Positions 56,151 through 64,000 of a DNA stretch of 64,000 nt are shown piece by piece (within the stretch, counting starts at the first letter, position 1; the number at the start of each line of letters is the position of its first letter). This DNA is from Planctomycetota bacterium (GTDB taxonomy: Bacteria > Planctomycetota > UBA1135). Both the position numbers and the translations under genes were made by a program. Under the pieces are notes generated by a model, which was given only the letters and a program-made list of their open reading frames with translations, made no database searches and was not told where the DNA came from. The stretch covers positions 376,758 to 440,757 of the forward strand of contig JAAESM010000050.1 in assembly GCA_024229395.1 (NCBI GenBank). Reading direction: 5' to 3'.

Positions 56151-59100
56151 CTACTGACCGCGGCGCGCCCGACGTAGTGCCGCACGTTTCGCCGCCGCAC
56201 TTTGTGGCGCCCCGCCTGAAGGTCCACCGTTGGTCGCAGCAGCAGGCTTCTTGCCTTCTTGCTCGGCCGCCAAGAAGGTCGCCAAGCTACGCACCGTCGA
56301 GTGACTGAATAGCGCGATCAAAGCAACCTCTATGCCATGTTCTGCCATCAAGATGCGCTTCAAGCTGATGGTCAGCAAGGAGTGGCCGCCTAGGTCAAAG
56401 AAGTTGGCGTTGCGATCGAGACTGTTAAGACCAAGGATGTCGATCCAGATCTTCTCCAGCGCGTCTTCCAACTCTGCTGCCGACATCTCCACAGCCTCAA
56501 CAGCCGCGGCTTGGGGCTGAGCCTTCGGTGCTGGCGGAATCGGCGCTGCGGCCACTCCACCACCTCCTTGAGCCAAGGCCTTGCGATCGGTCTTGCCGTT
56601 ATTCGTCTTCGGGAAGCGCTCGTGCACATGGAATTCACGTGGAATCATGTACTCCGGCAGGCAAGTACGCAGGAAGGAACGAAGTTCCTCAATCTCCAAC
56701 TTACTGTTGGCCTCCAACACGAAGTGTGCCGCTAAGACGCGCGCCCCCAGTGGATTCGTGACCACTAGAACTGCGGCTTGCGAGACCTCTTCATGGCTGA
56801 GCATGGCGGCTTCGATCTCACCGAGTTCGATGCGATAACCATTGACCTTCACTTGTGAGTCGCCGCGGCCCATGAAACGCATGGTGCCATCGGGCAACTG
56901 ACGCACTTGGTCGCCAGACTTGTACAGCAGGCCTTCGCCACTGGCGTCGAAAGGATCCTGCAAGAATGCCGACGACGTCAGATCGGGCTTACCGAGGTAA
57001 CCGCGTGCGACACACAATCCCGCAATGAAAAGCTCACCAGGAAGTCCCGGTGGCACCAACTGCAGGTTGGCATCCAAGGCATAGAAGCGATTGTTGGCCA
57101 ACGGTTCACCAAGACTGACCACAGTGGTGTCGTGTTCGATGTCGGCGGTCGAGGACCAGATCGCGGTTTCGGTCAGGCCATACATATTCATGACGCGACC
57201 GGGCACGATGGCGCGCAGTTTCGAAGCGAGATCTTCGGTGAGGGCTTCCCCACCGACCATCATCACGTCGAGCGTGCCGAGGGCCTCGGTGATAGCGGAT
57301 TCCGCCAGCAACATGGTGGCCATCGACGGCGTGCATTGCAGATGCGTCGCCTTGTGGGTGAGGATCAGGTCCTCTAGGTTTTCGCGCGCTTCTAGGCCCT
57401 GTTGACCACCTTGCACACGTTCCTTGAACTGCTGAAGATACGGCAGTTGTTTCAGGATCAACTCGGGCTCAGCGCCAAAGTCCACCAGACAGGCGATTTC
57501 ATCGACTTCCAGGTCGCGCATCTTGTCGACCATGCCCAAGCAGGATTCGGGGGTGCCGAATAGCGCGTCACTCTCGAAGTAACGCTTGTAGGCGAAGTCG
57601 AGCAGGTCTTGCACGTCTTCCCCAGCGAGATCCGACAAGTTGAAATCGGTGTCGTACTTACCCTTGTTCATCGGCGTACGCACTGCCGCCCACGCCGACA
57701 TGTGGTCCTTCAGCAAGTCAGCGGCCGTTGCCAGATAGGAACAGAATGGACCGCGCGCGAGTTCGCGCAGCTCTTCACGATCTTCACCAAGCATGGTGTG
57801 CAACATCATCGTCACATGGCCGGAACCGGGGTGACCGGCTTCGCGCCAAGCGTCGCGGTAGACCTGAATCTTCGAAGCGATCTCGTCGGTGGTCTGCCCT
57901 AACAAGTGGGTGAGGATATGCACGCCCATCTCGCCAGCAAGGCGGAAGGTCTCGGGGTTGCCTGCGGCCGTCAGCCAAACCGGTAGTTCCGGTTGCACCG
58001 GGCGTGGGCGGGTGATGATCTCGGGTGTTTCGCCGACACCATTCCTCAGTTCCAAGGCTTCGCCGCGCCATGCACTTCGTAAAGTGCCGATGCGGGTCTT
58101 CATGATCTGCTTGCGGTCTTCATAAGAATCCGGCTCAAGCACGAAATCGTTGGGGTGCCACCCAGAGGCAATGCCCAGACCCACGCGCCCACCGGATAGG
58201 TTGTCGACCATTGCCCAGTCTTCGGCCATCAGGACCGGGTCGTGGAATGGCAACACCACACTGCCCGTGCGCAGGTGAATATCGTTGGTCACGGCGGCGA
58301 TTGCGGCGGCAGAAACGGCCGGGTTGGGGTAGATTCCGCCGAAATCATGGAAGTGTCGTTCCGGCAGCCAAATAGCCCGGAAACCATGCGAATCGCCAAA
58401 ACGAGCCGTTTCCAGCATCAAGTCATAGGGATTCGGAGCACCAGCTCCACCACCAGAAGCGCCCCACAGCATCAAGCTGAACTCAACCTGGCCTGCATCG
58501 TGAGGTGCAGGGGCATGCGCGGCTCGTAGGCCACGGTCGAAGCCTTCGAAGATCACCAACTTGTAACCGCGACTCAAGGTCCAAAGCAGTTCCAACACAG
58601 AGATGTCAAAGGACAGACTGGTCACGGCCACCCATACACCAGGCTCCACACCAAGGCGTTCGTCCATGCCCAAGAAGAAGTTGGTCACTTGCTCGTGCTC
58701 CAACATCACGCCCTTGGGATTGCCGGTCGATCCAGAGGTGTAGATCACATAAGCCAGGTTCGAAGGGGTTGGCACCTTCGGTGGTGCCGGTTCGAATGCC
58801 GGCAAAGGTTGATCCATCAGGATTAAGGTCTCGACCGAGTCATCCACCAAAGAGGACGACCACGCATCGCTCAAGACGATGCTCACGCCAGAGTCCTCCA
58901 CCATGTAACGCAAACGCGATGGTGGAAAGTCAGGATCCAACGGCAAGTAAGCCGCACCAGACTTCAGGATGCCAAGCAAAGCCACCATCATGTCGGTGGT
59001 GCGTTGCATGCAGATACCAACCATAGAGTCGGGGCCGGCACCGAGGCTGGCCAAGTACGAGGCTAGATGATCGGCACGTTGTTCTAATTCTTCATAGGTG

Positions 59101-60887
59101 AGTTCTTCACCTGCGGCTACGACGGCGACTGCATTGCCCATGCTGACGGCCTTTTCGCGGATCAGCTCATGGACCAACTGCCCTTGTGGCAAGTCGCGCG
59201 TGCTGTCATTCCAACCTTCCAGAATCTGCCGACGCTGATCCTCCGGCAGCAGCTGCAGATGCATCACAGGCGTGTTTGGAGCTGCGCAAATGGCTTCCAG
59301 CAGGGTTTCAAGCTGCTGCGCCATGGCTTCGGCATCGGCGCTGGAATAGCGATTCTCCGCATATTCCAGCCACAATTGACCCTCTGCGGTTGCACGGTAG
59401 ACCAACACGGAATCCTCAGCTTGAGGATCGGAGGCGCCAATCACGATGGCGATCTCAGGCAGACACACGCGCCCTTGGGTTTCGGCGTTCCTCGAACGCC
59501 CCTGCAAGTCATGCAGGAATGGCGGCAGCGATCTGCAAGTCGCGACTTGCTGCTCCACCATTTTCATGCTGGCGGCAAAGTCATGTTGATCTTGGAACTC
59601 CACGCCAAGGGGCACCGATGCAGAGAGCAGCTGATCCATACCAGCAACACGCTCGGTCAAATGGTCATCCACATAACGCACGCGAAGACCCTGTTGACGC
59701 GCAAGGCGTGATAAGTGAATCAAACTTACCGTACCTAAGGAAGCTGCAAAATCAGGAGCCTGACTCTGCGCCAAGAATTCCGACGGCACCGCAATCTCGC
59801 GCTTCAACAGCGCGCCATCCGCAACACTGTTCGGGCTTTGGTCGTAGGCCAAGGCCGGCGGATCAAAAGCGGCAAAGGCTTCCAGCCAGGTAGCTTCGTG
59901 CTCGCTGATCGCGGGCAAGGATTTGGTCAGCGAAGTCAACAATTTAGGGGATGGTGAGGGCAAGACCTGCCCGATCCGAATCCCCTCAAACGCCAGCCAA
60001 TCAAGGATTTCGACGGAATTACCAGTCAAATCCTGTAGGCCGGTGATGCGTAAATTGCCATCGGCGGTGGCCACTACGAGGCCTCGCTCGGAAGCAGCCA
60101 AGATCGTGCCAGCAGTAACACTCTCCTTGCTTGGTTCGGCAATCGCACCGGAGATGCCAACAGCCTGATCGCTGACCAACATCTTGGCCATGCAGAATGG
60201 GTTGTTGTAGGAACCGTAATCCAAACCATGGACCATGGCCTCCAACTCTGCGGCACTGCGCGACCACTGCATCAACCCCCAATGATCCGGGCGTTGATCG
60301 CGGCCAAACGGCAAGCGCGCCGACTCCACCTGTGGAACACGCTCAAAGCTTTCGTCCAGCAACTGCGGCAACAATTCCTCGAAGCCACTCAAGGCTGCCT
60401 CGAAACACTTCATGTTCAAGGAGACGGTGGTGTCATTGGCCTCGATCGGCACCGTCACATGCTTGAGGATGTCGCCTAGGCCAACTTCGGCCTCCGCGAT
60501 ATGCCAACAGACTCCAAAATCGAGCTCCTGGTTCATCAGGGCCCACGCCGGTCCGTTCGGGCCGGAATACCGTGGCAAGGGACTGTCTTGGATATTGATT
60601 GCCGCGATTTTGGGCAAAGTGCGTAAAAAATCCGGGACAATATTTAGCCAAGTGATGCTAAATACATAATCACAATTCCAAGATTCAATATCGCTCTTTT
60701 CGAGGTTTTTTGCGCTGCGAACTTCGATTTTGTGGGCCTCTGCCCAATCACGAATTCGAGGGCTATCAGAAAGCACCCCCGAAATCCCGAGATTCAGGCT
60801 GAGAAGGCGCTCTGCGCACTCCAGAAGAAGTGAATCGTTGCCGATGAGTACACAGTTACGCTTGTTCAGAGTTGTATTTGAATCCAT
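56151..60887 (-). CDS. NRPS: formyltransferase-like - partial condensation - adenylation interrupted by luciferase-like FMN monooxygenase - PCP
   Basis: 1578 aa. F-like: 'AINIQDSPLPRYSGPNGPAWALMNQELDFGVCWHIAEAEVGLGDIL' plus FMT-C-like 'GTILAASERGLVVATADGNLRITGLQDL'. A: 'LAYVIYTSGSTGNPKGVMLEH', 'TSLSFDISVLELLWTLSRGYKLVIF', 'MNMYGLTETAIWSS', 'GRGDSQVKVNGYRIELGEIE', 'NGKTDRKAL'. LLM: 'VEFSLMLWGASGGG...FGDSHGFRAIWLPERHFHDFGGIYPNPAVSAAAIAAVTNDIHLRTGSVVLPFHDPV'. PCP: 'NFFDLGGHSLLTISLKRI'. Confidence 0.93.
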   Translation of the reverse strand: MDSNTTLNKRNCVLIGNDSLLLECAERLLSLNLGISGVLSDSPRIRDWAEAHKIEVRSAKNLEKSDIESWNCDYVFSITWLNIVPDFLRTLPKIAAINIQDSPLPRYSGPNGPAWALMNQELDFGVCWHIAEAEVGLGDILKHVTVPIEANDTTVSLNMKCFEAALSGFEELLPQLLDESFERVPQVESARLPFGRDQRPDHWGLMQWSRSAAELEAMVHGLDYGSYNNPFCMAKMLVSDQAVGISGAIAEPSKESVTAGTILAASERGLVVATADGNLRITGLQDLTGNSVEILDWLAFEGIRIGQVLPSPSPKLLTSLTKSLPAISEHEATWLEAFAAFDPPALAYDQSPNSVADGALLKREIAVPSEFLAQSQAPDFAASLGTVSLIHLSRLARQQGLRVRYVDDHLTERVAGMDQLLSASVPLGVEFQDQHDFAASMKMVEQQVATCRSLPPFLHDLQGRSRNAETQGRVCLPEIAIVIGASDPQAEDSVLVYRATAEGQLWLEYAENRYSSADAEAMAQQLETLLEAICAAPNTPVMHLQLLPEDQRRQILEGWNDSTRDLPQGQLVHELIREKAVSMGNAVAVVAAGEELTYEELEQRADHLASYLASLGAGPDSMVGICMQRTTDMMVALLGILKSGAAYLPLDPDFPPSRLRYMVEDSGVSIVLSDAWSSSLVDDSVETLILMDQPLPAFEPAPPKVPTPSNLAYVIYTSGSTGNPKGVMLEHEQVTNFFLGMDERLGVEPGVWVAVTSLSFDISVLELLWTLSRGYKLVIFEGFDRGLRAAHAPAPHDAGQVEFSLMLWGASGGGAGAPNPYDLMLETARFGDSHGFRAIWLPERHFHDFGGIYPNPAVSAAAIAAVTNDIHLRTGSVVLPFHDPVLMAEDWAMVDNLSGGRVGLGIASGWHPNDFVLEPDSYEDRKQIMKTRIGTLRSAWRGEALELRNGVGETPEIITRPRPVQPELPVWLTAAGNPETFRLAGEMGVHILTHLLGQTTDEIASKIQVYRDAWREAGHPGSGHVTMMLHTMLGEDREELRELARGPFCSYLATAADLLKDHMSAWAAVRTPMNKGKYDTDFNLSDLAGEDVQDLLDFAYKRYFESDALFGTPESCLGMVDKMRDLEVDEIACLVDFGAEPELILKQLPYLQQFKERVQGGQQGLEARENLEDLILTHKATHLQCTPSMATMLLAESAITEALGTLDVMMVGGEALTEDLASKLRAIVPGRVMNMYGLTETAIWSSTADIEHDTTVVSLGEPLANNRFYALDANLQLVPPGLPGELFIAGLCVARGYLGKPDLTSSAFLQDPFDASGEGLLYKSGDQVRQLPDGTMRFMGRGDSQVKVNGYRIELGEIEAAMLSHEEVSQAAVLVVTNPLGARVLAAHFVLEANSKLEIEELRSFLRTCLPEYMIPREFHVHERFPKTNNGKTDRKALAQGGGGVAAAPIPPAPKAQPQAAAVEAVEMSAAELEDALEKIWIDILGLNSLDRNANFFDLGGHSLLTISLKRILMAEHGIEVALIALFSHSTVRSLATFLAAEQEGKKPAAATNGGPSGGAPQSAAAKRAALRRARRGQ

Positions 60888-60988
60888 AATGGAGCTCTTG
60901 AGTGGCCAAGTTTTTGGGTTTCTCTTTCCATAGGGAAAAGTAACACAGAAAAGAACCCCATTCTGGGTGGTTTCTGAACTTACTTAAA

Positions 60989-63900
60989 TTGTCTACATCC
61001 GCGAACCCACAACAGACGGTTGCCTTTCCTGAAGGTGCCATTGCCGTCGTCGGCACGGCTTGCCATCTGCCGGGCGCGCGAAATGCTGCCGAATTCTGGA
61101 ACAACTTGCGCAATGGTGTGGAATCGGTGCACTTCTTTACGGATGAGGAATTGCTCGCAGCAGGTGTGCCCGCTGCAAGGCTGACTGATCCGAACTATGT
61201 CAAGGCCAGTCCAACGCTGGATCAAGTCGCTGGCTTCGATCCCGGCTTCTGGGGCATTTCGCCGAAAGACGCCGCGATCATGGACCCGCAGCATCGGCAT
61301 TTCTTGGAGTGTGCCTATGAAGCACTCGAAGATGCCGGTCATGACTCGCAACGTTTTGATGGCACCATTGGTGTGTTCGGCGGCTGCGGCGCGAACTCTT
61401 ACTTGATGTTCAACTTGCTGACCAATCCGCAACTGGTGGATTCCGTCGGCATGTTCCTGTTGCGTCACACCAACAACGACAAGGATTTCCTGACCACCTT
61501 CACTTCCTACAAGATGGAACTGGAAGGGCCAAGCGTTGGTATTCAGACCGCATGCTCGACCTCCTTGGTGGCGATTCATGTTGCGGCACAACATCTACTC
61601 AACGGCGAGTGCGATATGGCTTTGGCGGGTGGTTCCACTATCGAGATTCCCCATCAAGCCGGTTATCGCTCCGAGCAAGGCGATATCCTTTCGCCCGATG
61701 GCCACTGTCGCCCCTTCGATGCCTCTTCCGCCGGCACCGTCTTCGGTAGTGGCGCCGGCATGGTGGTCTTGCGTTGCCTTGAAGACGCGATTGCCGACGG
61801 CGATACGATTCGCGCAGTGTTGCGTGGTTCCGCAGTCAATAATGATGGTGCGCGCAAAGCCGGTTATCTGGCACCCAGTGTCGATGGTCAAGCACACGCC
61901 GTCGCCGAGGCCTTAGCCGTTGCCGACGTACCTGCCGACAGCATCTCTTATCTGGAGACGCACGGCACCGGCACTCCGGTTGGGGATCCGATTGAGGTCG
62001 CGGGCCTCACGCAGGCCTTCCGCGAAACCACCGACGGTACCGGATTCTGCGCCATTGGTTCCTGCAAATCGAATATCGGCCATGCCGATACCGCTGCAGG
62101 TGTGGCGAGTTTCCTGAAGGTGGTCGAAGCGCTGCAACACGAGCAGCTGCCGCCTAGCCTGTTCTTCGATCAACCGAACCCGCTGATTGAATTCGACGCG
62201 AGTCCTTTCTACGTCAATGCCAAACTGCAAGCTTGGCCACGTAGCGAGCAACCCCGACGTGCTGGCGTGAACTCCTTGGGTGTCGGTGGCACCAATGCAC
62301 ACGCGATCCTTGAAGAGGCGCCGCTGCAACAAAGCGATGAGGCCACGCGCAGCATGCAGATCTTGCCGTTGTCGGCCAAGACACGCACCGCCTTGGATGC
62401 GATGTGCGAACGCCTTGCTGACGCACTGGAACAACAAGCCGAAGTCAAGTTGGCTGATGTCGCGTTCACCCTTCAACAAGGCCGCCGCGAGATGGAGCAT
62501 CGCCGCACCATCACTTGCAGCAGTGTTGCCGAAGCGATTGCCTTACTGCGCGAGCACAAGCCACCGCATGTACGTCAAGGACAGCTCAATGATCGCCTAG
62601 GGCAACGTTCCTTAGCATTCTTGTTGCCTGGCGGCGGCGCTCAATATGCGCAGATGGCGCGCGATCTGTACGACAAGGAAGCGAGTTTCCGCGCCACCTT
62701 GGATCGCGGTTTCGACATCCTTGCTCAGCAACACGACGTGGATCTCCGTCCCATTCTGCTGGCGGAAGCCACAGACGAGATTCGCACGCAACTGGAACGC
62801 CCTTCGATTCAATTGCCGGCGATTTTCCTTGTGGAAGTCGCGCTCGGCGAGTTGTTGATGCGTTGGGGTTTACAACCCGATGCCCTTCTCGGACATAGCC
62901 TCGGCGAGAACAGTGCTGCCTATCTTGCAGGTGTGTTCCCCTTCGAAGGTGGGCTTGGCCTCGTTGCCTTACGCGGAAAGTTGTTCGAATCGCTTCCGCC
63001 TGGCGGCATGGTCAGCGTGGCAATGCCGGCTTCGGAAGTGGAGCCGCTGCTATCTGAGCAACTCGTAATCGGAGTACACAACACGCCACAACAATGCGTG
63101 GTTTCCGGTCCGCCGCAGGCCTTGCAGGAGTTGCACAGCGTGTTGGAGGAACATGGCATGGATTGGTGCCCGGTCAAGATCGACTGCGCCGCACACTCCC
63201 CCATGCTCGAGCCGATCCTGCAGCAGTTTGGCGATTACATTCGCGGCCTGGAGTTGCAGGCGCCGCACATCCCGATGGTCTCGAACTACACGGGCCAATG
63301 GCTAACCGACCAAGAAGCCACCGATCCTGAATATTGGGTCAAACATCTGCGTCATCCAGTGCTGTTTTCCGACGGCACCGCCTTGCTGCTGCAGGACAAG
63401 GCACGCGTCATGCTCGAGGTCGGTCCTGGCAAGGGCTTGGCATCGCTGGCACGTCAGCATCCAAATGCTTCGAGTAATCATGTGTTCCTGTCTGCGATGC
63501 GTCATCGTGATGAGAAGTCCGATGACTTGGATTTCTTATTAGGTGTCGTCGGCCAGTTGTGGAATATTGGCATCGCGCCGGACTGGCAAGGCTTGCATGG
63601 CAGCGACAAGCGCCTGCGCATCCCACTGCCTACCTATCCCTTCGAGCGCCAGGATTATTGGATCGAAGCCGGAGCACCGCAAGCCGAGCAAAGTGCCGCA
63701 CAGAATGCCTTCGAGCAACTCGAATCGCTTGATGATTGGTTCAGCCAGGAGAGTTGGAGTGGCGTCATCTGCCCCACTTTGGATCTTGCTGCACTGAAGC
63801 AACCGCAGCGCTGGCTGTTGTTCCTGGATCGCCTTGGTTTGGGCGGTGCTTTGGCTGCGCGTTTACGGGCTGCCGGTCAAGAAGTGATCACGGTACGCGA

Positions 63901-64000
63901 AGGCGACACCTACTACCGCTTCGATGAGCAAGAGTTTGCCTTGTCTCCAGAAGCCGGTCGCGAGGATTACGATTCTCTATTCAGCGCGTTGGAAAGTGCT
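60989..64000 (+). CDS. type I polyketide synthase (KS-AT-..., partial, runs off window)
   Basis: Frame open from TAA at 60941-60943 to the window end; not in the ORF track. KS: 'AIAVVGTACHLPGARNAAEFWNNLRNG', 'IQTACSTSLVAIHVAAQHLLNGECDMALAGG', 'ETHGTGTPVGDPIEV', 'KSNIGHADTAAGVASFLK'. AT: 'LAFLLPGGGAQYAQMARDLY', 'LLGHSLGENSAAYLAG', 'RIPLPTYPFERQDYWIE'. No in-frame ATG before the KS; TTG 60989 or CTG 60974 are candidate starts. Confidence 0.93.
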   Translation, partial: MSTSANPQQTVAFPEGAIAVVGTACHLPGARNAAEFWNNLRNGVESVHFFTDEELLAAGVPAARLTDPNYVKASPTLDQVAGFDPGFWGISPKDAAIMDPQHRHFLECAYEALEDAGHDSQRFDGTIGVFGGCGANSYLMFNLLTNPQLVDSVGMFLLRHTNNDKDFLTTFTSYKMELEGPSVGIQTACSTSLVAIHVAAQHLLNGECDMALAGGSTIEIPHQAGYRSEQGDILSPDGHCRPFDASSAGTVFGSGAGMVVLRCLEDAIADGDTIRAVLRGSAVNNDGARKAGYLAPSVDGQAHAVAEALAVADVPADSISYLETHGTGTPVGDPIEVAGLTQAFRETTDGTGFCAIGSCKSNIGHADTAAGVASFLKVVEALQHEQLPPSLFFDQPNPLIEFDASPFYVNAKLQAWPRSEQPRRAGVNSLGVGGTNAHAILEEAPLQQSDEATRSMQILPLSAKTRTALDAMCERLADALEQQAEVKLADVAFTLQQGRREMEHRRTITCSSVAEAIALLREHKPPHVRQGQLNDRLGQRSLAFLLPGGGAQYAQMARDLYDKEASFRATLDRGFDILAQQHDVDLRPILLAEATDEIRTQLERPSIQLPAIFLVEVALGELLMRWGLQPDALLGHSLGENSAAYLAGVFPFEGGLGLVALRGKLFESLPPGGMVSVAMPASEVEPLLSEQLVIGVHNTPQQCVVSGPPQALQELHSVLEEHGMDWCPVKIDCAAHSPMLEPILQQFGDYIRGLELQAPHIPMVSNYTGQWLTDQEATDPEYWVKHLRHPVLFSDGTALLLQDKARVMLEVGPGKGLASLARQHPNASSNHVFLSAMRHRDEKSDDLDFLLGVVGQLWNIGIAPDWQGLHGSDKRLRIPLPTYPFERQDYWIEAGAPQAEQSAAQNAFEQLESLDDWFSQESWSGVICPTLDLAALKQPQRWLLFLDRLGLGGALAARLRAAGQEVITVREGDTYYRFDEQEFALSPEAGREDYDSLFSALESA

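Noticed and set aside
1-64000. CRISPR arrays, transposases, phage genes, rRNA/tRNA genes, toxin-antitoxin or defence systems
   Set aside because: Read for repeat-spacer patterns, IS-type ORFs and structural RNA signatures; none could be supported by eye. tRNAscan, CRISPR-finder and DefenseFinder would be needed to exclude them formally.

Overview
High-GC bacterial chromosome segment with no recognisable rRNA, tRNA, CRISPR array or transposase. The secreted-protein style (S8 peptidase remnant, matrixin/TIG protein, many alkaline-phosphatase-superfamily proteins) suggests Planctomycetota, but this is inference only. Layout: (1) 0-13 kb: ABC permease pair, beta-oxidation-type genes (two acyl-CoA dehydrogenases, 3-hydroxyacyl-CoA dehydrogenase, thiolase), an MBL hydrolase, a membrane sulfatase-fold protein lacking the formylglycine signature, a decayed S8 protease pseudogene, a nitrilase-family hydrolase, an esterase and a TPR protein. 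(2) 13-31 kb: LptF/LptG-type permeases, a divergent kinase-like protein, three GIDGxTW-type phosphodiesterases, Wza, Wzx, PIG-L, USP, exonuclease, and a matrixin-TIG metalloprotease with a Gly/Cys-TM-Arg tail. (3) 31-54 kb: a large surface polysaccharide locus with three sulfotransferases, rfbDBAC, polysaccharide deacetylase, acyltransferase, many glycosyltransferases, Wzy-like, Wzx, WecG/TagA, Wzc-like with a degenerate kinase domain, a second Wza and a GT4. (4) 53.8-64 kb: a large secreted lipoprotein and the start of a divergent NRPS/PKS cluster. The NRPS reads as formyltransferase-like, partial condensation, adenylation interrupted by a luciferase-like monooxygenase, then PCP. The opposite-strand PKS (KS-AT-...) runs off the window and is absent from the supplied ORF track. 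The NRPS/PKS pair is the most interesting item. Its general type (MupA/Atu3671-like LLM domain in NRPS) is known, but the formyltransferase-like domain appears to have lost two of its three catalytic residues.
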